A stretch of 64,000 nt of DNA, taken from Leucobacter sp. Psy1 (GTDB taxonomy: Bacteria > Actinomycetota > Actinomycetes > Actinomycetales > Microbacteriaceae). The notes under the pieces were generated by a model, which saw only the letters and a program-made list of their open reading frames with translations, had not been told where the DNA came from and made no database searches. Position 1 is the first letter of the stretch. Each line of letters opens with the position of its first letter. The stretch spans positions 2,046,001 to 2,110,000 of the forward strand of contig NZ_CP083692.1 in NCBI RefSeq assembly GCF_020096995.1, in the 5' to 3' direction. Made by a program: the position numbers and the translations under genes. This document shows, piece after piece, positions 8,914-17,596 of the stretch.

Positions 8914-9372
8914 CTACGCCGATGATTCCCCGCCCACTTCTCGATTCCTGATCGGTCTCGTGATCTGCTTCGCGAGGCACGGCGGGATCCCCTCGACGAC
9001 GTGACCGGGGTTGCGGCGGTATGCGCTCGGAGACACTCCGGCGAGTTCGGAGAACCGTGTGCTGAAGGTGCCGAGCGAGGAGAACCCGACTGCGAAGCAG
9101 ACCTCGGTGACGGAGAGGTCGCCGCGGCGCAGCAGGGTCATGGCGCGCTCGATGCGACGGGTCATGAGGTACGAGTATGGCGATTCCCCGTAGACCCGGC
9201 GGAACTCTCGGCTCAGGTGTCCCGCCGACACGTGAACGCCGCGCGCCAGCTCCTCGAGATTGAGCGGCGAGGCGAACTCGCGGTCGATCCGGTCGCGCAC
9301 CCGGCGCATCGTCACGAGGGCGGCGCGGTCGGACGGCGCGGCCGGATCGGACGGAGCGGACAGGGCGGTCAT
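8914..9372 (-). CDS. AraC-family transcriptional regulator
   Basis: This 152-residue protein is little more than a DNA-binding domain with two HTH motifs (LNLEELARGVHVSAGHLSREF and LSVTEVCFAVGFSSLGTFST), followed by FSELAGVSPSAYRR. It lacks a separate ligand-binding domain, so it resembles the short MarA/SoxS-type members. The ATG at 9372 gives a clean domain; upstream in-frame sequence is not family-like. It is followed at once by the VOC gene, and the pair resembles small regulator-detoxification operons. Confidence 0.9.
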   Translation of the reverse strand: MTALSAPSDPAAPSDRAALVTMRRVRDRIDREFASPLNLEELARGVHVSAGHLSREFRRVYGESPYSYLMTRRIERAMTLLRRGDLSVTEVCFAVGFSSLGTFSTRFSELAGVSPSAYRRNPGHVVEGIPPCLAKQITRPIRNREVGGESSA

Positions 9373-9469
9373 GCAGTGATTCTCGCAGGTGAGGCGGTGT
9401 TCCGATCCCGCACGCAAATAATTGAACAACATTGGTCGGAATGTCAGAGGTGCCGGGAAGAATAGGGGC

Positions 9470-10927
9470 ATGAGAGATCTTCCGTTCGATGCACGCAGCC
9501 CCCAGCGGGCGGCGCTGCAGCGCGCGGTCGATCGGCTCCGCTCTCTCGACCGTGAGGCCAGGCGCATCGAAGCTGATCGACTGTCAGTCCTGGCAGAGAT
9601 CGATCAGCTCGCCGCCGCCGAAGCCGACCGGTTCGCGACTGATAGCCGCTCCGAAGCGATGCCGCGGCGCGCCGCTGCCATCGAGACCGGGCACGCACTC
9701 GCGACTTCTGATCGCGCCGCGGCCGGGCTTCTCGCGCACGCCGCCTCGCTCATCGCCGACTATCCCAGCGTCCACGCCGCTATGACTGCGGGGTCGATCG
9801 CCGGCGGCCACGCGCACGCGATCCTCCACCACGGCACCGACGTGACCGAAGACGAGGCCCGAACCGCGTATACGCGCGAGATCCTCGAGATCGCCATGCA
9901 CGAGACCGTCGGCCGCACCTGGCATCTCGCGAAGATCCTCGCCCACAAGTACGCGGACGCCACTCGGGCCGACCGGCAAGCGGACGCGCTCGCCCGTCGC
10001 GGAACCACGCTCACCCCACTCGACGACGGCGTCGCCGAGTACCGAGTCATCATGGACGCCGCATACGCTCTCGCGATCGACGACCGCGTCCGCCGGCAGG
10101 CGCGCCTCGTCCAGGACGCCGAACGCGCCGCACTCGATGCCGCTCGGCGAGAGCAGGCCGATGCGGATCTGCCCCTGGTGCGCCCGCTGGCGCAGATCCG
10201 CGCGGACATCGCCACGAACCTGCTGCTCAACGGAACTCCGGCGAACACCGACGAGCACCGCGTCACCGGCCATGCGGAGGGGACCATCGACCTCGCGGGT
10301 ATACGGGCACGCATCCAGGTGACGGTGCCCGTGCTCACGCTGATCCCCGACGATGATCACCGGCCTCGCCGCGACCTGAGGACTGCAGGACTCCAGGGGG
10401 CGGCCACGCTCGCCGGCTACGGGCCGATCCACCCGACGACGGCACGGCTGCTCACCGACCTCCAGGCGGGCTGGGACCGGATCAGCTGCCACCCCACCAC
10501 CGGACAGGTGCTCGCCGTCGACCGCTACCGGCCCTCGGCGGAGATCACGCGGTTCATCCATGCCAGGGACCAGCACTGCCGGGCACCCGGGTGCACCGTT
10601 CCTGCGCATCGCGGAGACCTCGACCACACGCTCGACGCCGCGCACGGAGGGCCCACCTCCACCGACAACCTCACTGCCTTGTGCAGGCACCACCACACGA
10701 ACAAGCACCACGCCGGCATCCGCATGCGTCTGGACCCCGATGGGGAGATCCGGTGGACCACCCCGCTCGGCGCCGTCATCCACGACCGGCCCACATCGCC
10801 GACGGTGCACCGACCGCGAGACGACGGCTCCGACACGGGCCCGCCAGGCTCAAGCGCACGGCGCCGCAGCCGCGTGAAATTCAGGCGCCACCCGCGCGAC
10901 ACCGATGACACCCGTCACCCGTTCTGA
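9470..10927 (+). CDS. DUF222 / HNH endonuclease signature protein
   Basis: This 485-residue protein has the two-part build common in Actinobacteria. The long N-terminal DUF222 region is helical (for example FDARSPQRAALQRAVDRL, SIAGGHAHAIL). The C-terminal HNH nuclease domain has CRAPGCTVPAHRGDLDHT, the GG...N motif and LCRHHHTNKH. These genes occur in many copies per genome and their role is poorly understood; mobile-DNA links have been suggested. The ATG at 9470, preceded by AGGGGC, was chosen over an upstream one that adds 16 unrelated residues. Confidence 0.9.
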   Translation: MRDLPFDARSPQRAALQRAVDRLRSLDREARRIEADRLSVLAEIDQLAAAEADRFATDSRSEAMPRRAAAIETGHALATSDRAAAGLLAHAASLIADYPSVHAAMTAGSIAGGHAHAILHHGTDVTEDEARTAYTREILEIAMHETVGRTWHLAKILAHKYADATRADRQADALARRGTTLTPLDDGVAEYRVIMDAAYALAIDDRVRRQARLVQDAERAALDAARREQADADLPLVRPLAQIRADIATNLLLNGTPANTDEHRVTGHAEGTIDLAGIRARIQVTVPVLTLIPDDDHRPRRDLRTAGLQGAATLAGYGPIHPTTARLLTDLQAGWDRISCHPTTGQVLAVDRYRPSAEITRFIHARDQHCRAPGCTVPAHRGDLDHTLDAAHGGPTSTDNLTALCRHHHTNKHHAGIRMRLDPDGEIRWTTPLGAVIHDRPTSPTVHRPRDDGSDTGPPGSSARRRSRVKFRRHPRDTDDTRHPF

Positions 10928-10959
10928 GCGGGCGAGCCGGCGAGCCGGTCGACCGGTTG

Positions 10960-11694
10960 CTACGTCGCGTCCCAGAGCGCCCGATAGAAGGCGATGCGCT
11001 CAGCATCGGGCTCCACGCCATAGGTTCGCCAGAAAAGCTCCTCGGAGAAGTGGTCGTAGTTCCACGCGAACGACATCGTCACGACGGCGAGGTCCGCCCA
11101 ACGATCCGCGAGACCGAGACGCCCGAGATCCACCGTCGCAAGGAAGCGCCCTCGAGAGTCGATGAGCGTGTTCGGGGCACACGCGTCGCCGTGCGCCACG
11201 ACCAGGCGGTCGATCGGGGGTGCAGCGGCGTACTCAGCAGGCACCTCCCGCCCCGCCCGCTCGGCCTCGGCGATGCGCGTCGCGACGCTCCACGAGAACG
11301 GGCACGTCTCCGGAGGCACGGCGTGCAGCGCGCGGAGCCCCACGGCGAGTGCGCGCACCGCATCATCCGGCCTTTCCCGCCACCGAGGATCGACCGCTGA
11401 ACGCCCCGCGAGCGCACGCGTGACGAGCGTCTCCCCCGCATCGCTCATGGTGTATTGCAGGACCACCGGAGTCGGGTGCCTGCCGGCGATCCACGCCAGG
11501 CGATCCGCCTCGGCGCGAAGGGACTCGCTCGACCCAGGCGGGTTCCACTTGACGAACACCCCGTCGGACCCCGCCGTGCGGCCAGTCAGTCCGCCAGCCT
11601 GGTTCAGCCACACCAGCTCAACGGGTTCCCCTGCGACGCGCGCCATCTCGGCCGGCACCGGCACGTCGGGGCCTGGGACGCTGGCGACGGGCAT
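10960..11694 (-). CDS. APH(3')-type aminoglycoside/other phosphotransferase
   Basis: This 244-residue protein has the protein-kinase-like APH fold. It has a small N-lobe with GVFVKWNPP (likely ATP-binding lysine), then the catalytic loop VVAHGDACAPNTLID and the metal-binding VDLGRLGLADRWADLA, both as in APH(3') enzymes. Such proteins phosphorylate aminoglycosides or, in many chromosomal cases, unknown small hydroxylated compounds. No resistance context is present, so drug resistance is not proven. It is convergent with the DUF222-HNH gene. Confidence 0.88.
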   Translation of the reverse strand: MPVASVPGPDVPVPAEMARVAGEPVELVWLNQAGGLTGRTAGSDGVFVKWNPPGSSESLRAEADRLAWIAGRHPTPVVLQYTMSDAGETLVTRALAGRSAVDPRWRERPDDAVRALAVGLRALHAVPPETCPFSWSVATRIAEAERAGREVPAEYAAAPPIDRLVVAHGDACAPNTLIDSRGRFLATVDLGRLGLADRWADLAVVTMSFAWNYDHFSEELFWRTYGVEPDAERIAFYRALWDAT

Positions 11695-11795
11695 GCCGCC
11701 AGTCTAAAGCGGCGACGCGCCACCACCCGCGAATCGAACCGACCTCAACCCAACCGATACCGTAGGGGCACACGGGTACGAGCGCAGGGAGCCGC

Positions 11796-12560
11796 ATGGA
11801 ACGCACGGGAGAGGTGAGCGTCTCGGTGGTGATCCCGGTGAAGGATGACGCGGCGCTCCTAGAGCGATGCCTCACCGCCCTCGCCGAGCAGCATCGAGCA
11901 GCTGACGAGGTGATCGTCGTCGACAACGGTTCCGTCGACGATTCCGTGGCGGTCGCGAAGCAGTGGGGCGCCAGGGTGGTCCCGTGCGCGAAGCGGGGTA
12001 TCGCTGCGGCGAGCGCCGCCGGGTACGACGCCGCGGTCGGTGGGGTGGTGCTGCGCCTGGATGCGGATTGCGTCCCTTCCCCGGACTGGGTGCGCACGAT
12101 GGTGCTGGCGCTCGGCGACGATCCCGAGACCGCTGTGGTGTCGGGCGGGGCGCGGTTCATCGACGGGCCGCGGCTGCTGCGCGGGGTCCTGGCGGCGGCG
12201 TACCTGGGGGCGTACACCGCGGCGACGCTGCCGGCGCTCGGCCATCGCCCGGTCTTCGGGTCGAATCTCGGGTTCAGGCGGAGCGTCTGGCTGGAAGCCA
12301 GGGGTCGCGTGCACGCCGCGCGGTGGGTGCACGACGACCTCGATCTCGCGTTCCACTTCGGGGAGCGCACGCGTATCGGTGTAGTCGACGGGAACGTGAT
12401 GGGCATGTCGATGCGCCCCTTCTCGCATCCTGGGGCGTTCGCGAGGCGTGTGGCCCGCGGGGTGCGCACGGTGCTCACGCACTGGCCCCGCGACTTCCCT
12501 CCGGTGCGATGGGTGCACCTCGCGGTCAGACAGCAGTTGAGGCGGGGGAAGCGCTCGTGA
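11796..12560 (+). CDS. Family 2 glycosyltransferase
   Basis: This 254-residue GT-A-fold protein opens with VSVVIPVKDDAALLERCLTA and VIVVDNGSVDDSV, has the DxD-like LRLDADCVPSPDW, and has a presumed acceptor-site region with WVHDDLDLAFHF. It lacks clear transmembrane helices except a hydrophobic segment near residues 130-150, so it is probably membrane-associated. It is the first gene of a three-gene unit in which each start overlaps the previous stop. GGGAG precedes the ATG. Confidence 0.9.
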   Translation: MERTGEVSVSVVIPVKDDAALLERCLTALAEQHRAADEVIVVDNGSVDDSVAVAKQWGARVVPCAKRGIAAASAAGYDAAVGGVVLRLDADCVPSPDWVRTMVLALGDDPETAVVSGGARFIDGPRLLRGVLAAAYLGAYTAATLPALGHRPVFGSNLGFRRSVWLEARGRVHAARWVHDDLDLAFHFGERTRIGVVDGNVMGMSMRPFSHPGAFARRVARGVRTVLTHWPRDFPPVRWVHLAVRQQLRRGKRS

Positions 12561-13357
12561 GCACAGTGCACGTGATGACGCTGAACGTCCGCCGTCCGCT
12601 CGGGTGCTGGTCCTGGCGTGCGGCGGACCGCTGGTCGGTGCGGAAGCCCCGGTTGGAGGCGCTGATCCGGGCCGAGCGGCCGCTCATCCTGGGCGCGCAG
12701 GAGGTCGTTCCGGAGCAGGGCCGGGTCCTGCTGGCCGCGCTCGGCGACGGGTATCGGTTCATCGGACGGGGGCGAGGGCGATCCGGATCGGGCGAGGCCT
12801 GTCCGATCTTCTTCGACGAGCGCCGACTCGAGTTGGTGGACTGGCAGCAAGGGGCGCTGTCCGACACCCCGGATCGACCGGGGTCGCGATCCTGGGGCAA
12901 CCCGTTCCCCCGGATCGCGGTGTCGGCGGTGTTCGAGGATCGTGCATCGTCCGTCCGGTTCCAGGTCGTCAACACGCACCTCGACCCGTTCTCCCCCACG
13001 TCGCGGGTGCGGTCCGCCGCGCTGATCCGAGACTGGACGCTCCAGGCCGGGCTGCCGGGCATCGTGCTCGGGGACGCCAATGACGGCCCCCACTCCCCCG
13101 CCGCCGCGGAGCTGCTCGGCGACGGCGCCATCGTCGACGCCTGGCGCACGGCCCGGGCATGGGAGAGCCCAGAGCTCGGCACCTACGCCGGATACCGCGC
13201 ACCCCGCCCGGGTCGTCGAATCGACTGGATCATGGTGACGCCTGATGTCGCCGTGGAGCGTATCGGTATCGCATTCCGCCCGGTCGGGGGCGGGTGGGCT
13301 TCAGATCATCTGCCGGTGCACGCCCGCATCGCGCTTCCGGAAGGGACGGACGCATGA
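12557..13357 (+). CDS. Endonuclease/exonuclease/phosphatase-family protein
   Basis: This 266-residue protein of the EEP (DNase I-like) fold has HVMTLNVRRP, GAQEVVPEQ (metal-binding Glu), VVNTHLDPFSPTSR, LGDANDGPHS, RIDWIMV and the C-terminal SDHLPV. Family members act as nucleases, sphingomyelinases or phosphodiesterases. Coupling to a glycosyltransferase suggests a lipid or phosphodiester substrate at the envelope, but no signal peptide is seen. The GTG at 12557 overlaps the upstream stop (GTGA), preceded by GGGGGA. Confidence 0.85.
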   Translation: MSTVHVMTLNVRRPLGCWSWRAADRWSVRKPRLEALIRAERPLILGAQEVVPEQGRVLLAALGDGYRFIGRGRGRSGSGEACPIFFDERRLELVDWQQGALSDTPDRPGSRSWGNPFPRIAVSAVFEDRASSVRFQVVNTHLDPFSPTSRVRSAALIRDWTLQAGLPGIVLGDANDGPHSPAAAELLGDGAIVDAWRTARAWESPELGTYAGYRAPRPGRRIDWIMVTPDVAVERIGIAFRPVGGGWASDHLPVHARIALPEGTDA

Positions 13358-13980
13358 CTGCACCGCCGACGATGACCGCGCCGAAGACCATGCGCGCGCG
13401 ATTCCTGCGCCGACCGAGCGGAGTCGGCGACTGGATCGCCGACGGGCTGCGTGCGCTGGGCGTGCTCGGTGTCGGCGCCGCAGCCGTCTGGGGTTCTGCG
13501 ACCGACGCGGGGATTCTCGCGTTCATCCTCCCGGCGCTCATGCTGCCCCGCTTCGTCGGCGCACGCGCCGGATTCGACATCGTGTTCTCGGTGACGGTGC
13601 TCGTCGCCGCGTGGAGCAATGTCGCCGACCTGTACCGGACGTTCATCGGCTGGGACACGGTCGTGCACCTGGTGTGCACAGGGGTGCTCGCACCGATGGC
13701 CTACCTGCTGCTCGCGCGCCTGCGCATCGTGCCCGCTCCAGGAGACGAGGCGTTCCTGCGTCGCACCGCGATCGTCCACAGCGCGCTCATCGGTCTCGCG
13801 GTGAGCGCGCTGTGGGAGCTCGTCGAGTGGGTCGGCTTCGCGTACGTCACGGAGGACATCTACACGACTTACGACGACACGATCGGCGACATGGCGGCAG
13901 GAGGGCTCGGGGCCCTCCTCGTCGGGATCGTGTTCGCCGTGCGGCCATTCGCGTTCGAGCGCTACCCCAGTTCCGCCTGA
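13354..13980 (+). CDS. Membrane protein (DUF2238-like)
   Basis: This 208-residue integral membrane protein has about five hydrophobic segments and a Trp/Asp-rich conserved loop (IGWDTVVHL, WELVEWVGFAYV, TYDDTIGDMAAGGLGALL). That motif pattern resembles the DUF2238/YjdF-like family of unknown function. The ATG overlaps the upstream stop by four bases, so it is translated with the glycosyltransferase and EEP proteins. Its last 19 bp overlap the convergent mtlD gene. Confidence 0.75.
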   Translation: MTAPPTMTAPKTMRARFLRRPSGVGDWIADGLRALGVLGVGAAAVWGSATDAGILAFILPALMLPRFVGARAGFDIVFSVTVLVAAWSNVADLYRTFIGWDTVVHLVCTGVLAPMAYLLLARLRIVPAPGDEAFLRRTAIVHSALIGLAVSALWELVEWVGFAYVTEDIYTTYDDTIGDMAAGGLGALLVGIVFAVRPFAFERYPSSA

Positions 13981-15107
13981 CGCGCAGCCACGGCATCTCG
14001 CACGGCACCGAACAGGGGGTGGGCTGCGCCGAGACCCGTGATCGTGGCGGTGACCTCCTCAGCGGATTCGGCGCGGAGCAGCGCCTGCAGTTCGACCGCC
14101 TGCTCATCGTCGGCGTCCTCGAAGGCGAGTGCGGCGCGCACCGCACCCACCAGTGCCTCCGTCGGCAGCTCGCGCTCCGCGGCCATCGCCGCCGGACCGA
14201 TGAACCGGTCGTTCCGCGAGAGCTTGCGCAGGGGCTGGCGACCGACCCGGTGGACCGTATCGGGCAGCTCGGGATTGCGGAAGCGCTCCAGAATCGTCGC
14301 CCGATAGTCGGCGAGTTCGCGGTCGGAGAAGCCATGGACGGCGCTCAGCACCGCCGACGTCTCGCGCAGAGCGGCCTCGACGGCCGACGCTACCGCCTCG
14401 TCGCCCAGTGCTTCGGCGATTCGCTCGTACCCGCGGAGGGCTCCGAGGTACGCCGTCGCAGCGTGACCGGTGTTCACCGTGAACAGCTTGCGTTCGATGT
14501 ACGGCCCGAGCTCATCGACGAAGTGCGCCCCGGGAATGTGCACCGAGACATCGGCGAGCGGCCCGGACTCGATCGCCCACTCGAAGTAGGGCTCGACCGT
14601 CACGTCGATGCCTGAACCGCCCTGCGGGGCAGGCACAATCCGATCAACGGCGGTGTTGGCGAAGCGCACCCGGTCGAGCAGAGCCACGTCGCTGATCGCT
14701 CCGGCGACCTCGTCGCGGAGCTGGTCGGTGGCGCGGATCGCGTTCTCGCAGGCCATCACGACGAGCGGTGCCGCATCGGACGCGCGCCGCTCGATCCCGG
14801 CCGCGATGAGCGGCGCCACGAAGCGGAGCACCGTCACGCCTACCGCGGTCGTCACGATGTCCGCGGTCGCGATGGACTCGATGACGGCCTCCGGATCCTC
14901 GGCGCTGTTGAGCGCGCGGAACCCCGTGACCTCGTGATCGACGCCGCCGGGTCCCGCCTCACGGACGGTGTACCGGTCAGCGGCGTTGACGGCGTCCACC
15001 AGGGGGCCGGCGACGTCGGAGAAGACGAGGTCGTACCCGCCCTGGTGGAGCAGCAGGCCGACGAAGCCTCGGCCGATGTTCCCGGCCCCGAAGTGGACGG
15101 CGTGCAT
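13962..15107 (-). CDS. mtlD: Mannitol-1-phosphate 5-dehydrogenase
   Basis: This 381-residue enzyme converts mannitol 1-phosphate to fructose 6-phosphate with NAD. The N-terminus HAVHFGAGNIGRGFVG carries the NAD-binding glycine motif. The family catalytic segment with Lys and His follows in the middle (PYIERKLFTVNTGHAATAYLG). Length matches the 382-residue E. coli enzyme. It overlaps the mtlF stop by one base and closes the leftward mannitol operon. Confidence 0.96.
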   Translation of the reverse strand: MHAVHFGAGNIGRGFVGLLLHQGGYDLVFSDVAGPLVDAVNAADRYTVREAGPGGVDHEVTGFRALNSAEDPEAVIESIATADIVTTAVGVTVLRFVAPLIAAGIERRASDAAPLVVMACENAIRATDQLRDEVAGAISDVALLDRVRFANTAVDRIVPAPQGGSGIDVTVEPYFEWAIESGPLADVSVHIPGAHFVDELGPYIERKLFTVNTGHAATAYLGALRGYERIAEALGDEAVASAVEAALRETSAVLSAVHGFSDRELADYRATILERFRNPELPDTVHRVGRQPLRKLSRNDRFIGPAAMAAERELPTEALVGAVRAALAFEDADDEQAVELQALLRAESAEEVTATITGLGAAHPLFGAVRDAVAARQAELG

Positions 15108-15538
15108 CAGTCGTTCACCGCCGAGAGCAGCGCGAACAACTCGTCTGGCGTGGCCGCCGCGTTGAGCTTCGCGACCTCGTCCTCCTCGGAGAAGAGGACG
15201 GCGATCTGGGAGAGGATCTCGAGGTGCTCGTCACCCTTCCCCGCGATGCCGACGACGAACGTGGCGCGCTCCCCGCCCCAGTCGACGCCGCCGTCATACC
15301 GGACGACGGACAGGGCGGAGGCCAGGATCGCGTCCTTCGCGTCGTTGGTGCCGTGGGGAATGGCGAGGCCGTTCCCCATGAACGTCGAGACCGTCTCCTC
15401 ACGCTGGCGCATGGCGTCCAGGTACTCGGGGGTCACGGCGCCGGCGGCGACGAGGAGGTCGGAGGCCTCTTTCAGCGCCTCCTCACGGGTCGCGCTGCCC
15501 TCGTGGATCTTGATGCGGTCGAGATCGAGTACGCTCAC
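15107..15538 (-). CDS. mtlF: Mannitol-specific PTS enzyme IIA
   Basis: This 143-residue cytoplasmic EIIA of the mannitol/fructose family accepts phosphate from HPr on the His of the segment GNGLAIPHGTND and passes it to EIIB. Its start overlaps the mtlA stop (ATGA), and mtlD follows directly. The EIIA domain is thus separate rather than fused to EIICB as in E. coli MtlA. Confidence 0.95.
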   Translation of the reverse strand: MSVLDLDRIKIHEGSATREEALKEASDLLVAAGAVTPEYLDAMRQREETVSTFMGNGLAIPHGTNDAKDAILASALSVVRYDGGVDWGGERATFVVGIAGKGDEHLEILSQIAVLFSEEDEVAKLNAAATPDELFALLSAVND

Positions 15539-17118
15539 TGCTGTTCCTCCCGGTTCTTGCGGACCATTTCCACGACCTCATCGTACTTCGGCGAGTTCAT
15601 GAAGTTGTCGACGGACACGTGGATCGCGTCCGGAGTCTTCTCCTGCGCCCGATCCGTCAGCTGCTGCTGCGTGATGACCAGGTCGACGTCGGTCGTGAGA
15701 TTCGCAATCGCGCTGTTCGTCACACTGACGTCGGTGACGCCCGCCTTCTTCAGTTTGTTGCGGAGCACGCTCGCCCCCATGGCGGAGGAGCCCATACCCG
15801 CGTCGCACGCGAAGATGATGGTGTCGATCGGCGTGTCGGCGGTGACGGTCGCCGTGGACGCGGCGGGGGCTGCGGTCGGTTCGCCCGACTCGGTGCGGAG
15901 ACCGCTGAGCGCCGACGAGGATTTGCCCTTGTTCCGCTCCGTCTGGCTGATCGCCGCACCGAACGCGTCTCCCCCTGCCGACGCGGCGGCAAGATCGCGC
16001 TTGCGGGAGGCCCGCAAGATGATCGAGGCGATGATGAAGGTCACGGCCGCCGAGAGGATCACCGACAGGATCACCGCGAAGTACGAGCCGCTCGCCGTCT
16101 GCGCGAGCACCGCGATGATGCTGCCGGGGGCCGCAGGCGCGCGGAGCGCACCGCCGAGGAGCATGTTCGTGGTCACTCCCGTCATTCCGCCGAAGATCAG
16201 CGCGATGATGAGGGTCGGCTTCATGAGGGCGTACGGGAAGTAGACCTCGTGGATACCGCCGACGAACTGGATGAGCGCCGCACCGGGTGCCGAGGCACGG
16301 GCCGCGCCGATCCCGAAGATCGCGAACGCGAGGAGCAGTCCGAGGCCGGGACCTGGGTTCGCCTCGAGGAGGAACAGGATCGACGAGCCGGAGTCCGCTG
16401 CCTCCTGCGTGCCGAGCGGGGTGAGCACCCCGTGGTTCACGGCGTTGTTCAGGAAGAGCACCTTCGCGGGCTCGATAAGGATGCTCGTGAGCGGGAGCAG
16501 GTTGCTCGCCACCAGCCACTCGACAGCGGTGCTGAGCGCGCTCATGAGCCCGTTCACGACCCAGGCGATCGGGTAGAACCCGACGATCGCGAGCACGAAG
16601 CCCCAGATGCCGGCCGAGAACATGTTCACGAGCATCTCGAAGCCCGACTTGATCTTGTCTGCCCAGAGCTTGTCGAGCCACTTCATGGTGAAGCCGGCGA
16701 GCGGGGCGAGCATCATCGCGCCGATGAACATGTGCACCTCGCCGAGCGGGGCGGCATTCGGATCTGCGGCGAGCAGCTCCGCGTTGAAGTCGGCGATCAG
16801 CAGGTCGGAGCCCGCGATGGCTCCCATGGTCGCGATCGTCGCAACAACGCCGCCGCGCTGCTGGTACACCATGTATCCGCCCGTGTATGCGATGATGAGC
16901 GGCAGCAGGTAGTGGATGAACGGGCCGACGATCGTCGCGAGTCCCTCATTCGGGGTCCACCCCACGTCGATGAAGAACGCCGTGAAGATGCCCCAGGCGA
17001 TGAGTGCGGGAATGTTCGGCATGATCATGCCGGAGAGGAAGGTGCCGAAGCGCTGCACGCGCACACGGACCCCTCCGGTGCGCGGGTGCGCCTCCTCCGA
17101 CGCGGACGTCGTTGTCAT
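15535..17118 (-). CDS. mtlA: Mannitol-specific PTS enzyme IICB
   Basis: This 527-residue transporter has an N-terminal membrane EIIC domain (about residues 20-350, opening VQRFGTFLSGMIMPNIPALI, with the GGIHEVYFPY motif). A linker and a C-terminal EIIB domain follow, with the phospho-cysteine in FACDAGMGSSAMG (Cys438). It imports and phosphorylates mannitol. The ATG at 17118 is preceded by AGGAG; the longer upstream frame is Arg-rich non-coding sequence. There is no EIIA domain; mtlF supplies it. Confidence 0.95.
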   Translation of the reverse strand: MTTTSASEEAHPRTGGVRVRVQRFGTFLSGMIMPNIPALIAWGIFTAFFIDVGWTPNEGLATIVGPFIHYLLPLIIAYTGGYMVYQQRGGVVATIATMGAIAGSDLLIADFNAELLAADPNAAPLGEVHMFIGAMMLAPLAGFTMKWLDKLWADKIKSGFEMLVNMFSAGIWGFVLAIVGFYPIAWVVNGLMSALSTAVEWLVASNLLPLTSILIEPAKVLFLNNAVNHGVLTPLGTQEAADSGSSILFLLEANPGPGLGLLLAFAIFGIGAARASAPGAALIQFVGGIHEVYFPYALMKPTLIIALIFGGMTGVTTNMLLGGALRAPAAPGSIIAVLAQTASGSYFAVILSVILSAAVTFIIASIILRASRKRDLAAASAGGDAFGAAISQTERNKGKSSSALSGLRTESGEPTAAPAASTATVTADTPIDTIIFACDAGMGSSAMGASVLRNKLKKAGVTDVSVTNSAIANLTTDVDLVITQQQLTDRAQEKTPDAIHVSVDNFMNSPKYDEVVEMVRKNREEQQ

Positions 17119-17161
17119 GTCAGTCTCCTGATTCGATGGTGTGCGTGGATGGGGAGAGCGG

Positions 17162-17464
17162 TCATGCCGTTCCTCGCAGCAGCGTGCGCACCCAGCCCAG
17201 CGTGCGCGAACCGTCGAGGTCGGAGTAAACGTCCGACTCGAGCACGGCGAAGCGCGCGCTCGAGCCGGACGGCTGCAGCTCGGCTGCGCGATCCGCGAGG
17301 TGCGGTCCGAGCAGCACGAGATCGGCGTCTGGATGATCCCGGATGATGAGCTCGCCGCCGGCGACCGTGCTCCAGTCGAGGCCGGCGGCCTCGGCGGCGC
17401 GGCGCAGTCGCTGCGCGATGAACGTGCTCGACGCACCGGCGCCGCACATCACCAGGATCTTCAT
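17162..17464 (-). CDS. Stand-alone PTS enzyme IIB (lactose/cellobiose-type)
   Basis: This 100-residue protein starts MKILVMCGAGASSTFIAQRL, the P-loop of lactose/chitobiose-type EIIB proteins with phospho-Cys7. It ends after a helix with an Asp-rich turn. GAGAGG precedes the ATG. It is first in the mannitol operon, 43 bp before mtlA, although MtlA already has its own EIIB domain. It may have a sensory role toward the divergent PRD regulator or serve another permease. Confidence 0.85.
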   Translation of the reverse strand: MKILVMCGAGASSTFIAQRLRRAAEAAGLDWSTVAGGELIIRDHPDADLVLLGPHLADRAAELQPSGSSARFAVLESDVYSDLDGSRTLGWVRTLLRGTA

Positions 17465-17523
17465 TGATGCCTCTCCCACGGTACCCATTGTGGGAATCGC
17501 GGGCCGTCGCCGCCACCACATTC

Positions 17524-17562
17524 CCTTCCGCCCCCGCGGAAACCCCTCGCAGGGGCGGAAGG
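17524..17562. promoter_or_regulatory. 11-bp inverted repeat in the mtl divergent control region
   Basis: CCTTCCGCCCC (17524-17534) and GGGGCGGAAGG (17552-17562) are perfect inverted arms around a 17-base loop. The repeat lies between the two divergent starts (17464 and 17597). It could be an operator for the PRD regulator or an RNA hairpin in the mtlR leader. Confidence 0.5.
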
Positions 17563-17596
17563 ATGAGAGGATAGAGGGGATGCCGGGAGGGGGCTC

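Noticed and set aside
10928-10959. Terminator between the convergent DUF222 and APH genes
   Set aside because: Only a short CCGGTCGACCGG palindrome is present, with no loop or T-tract; too weak to call.
15619-17346. 575-codon forward open frame antisense to mtlA
   Set aside because: A shadow of mtlA: Arg/Asp-rich composition and no motif, while the reverse strand encodes clear EIIC and EIIB domains.
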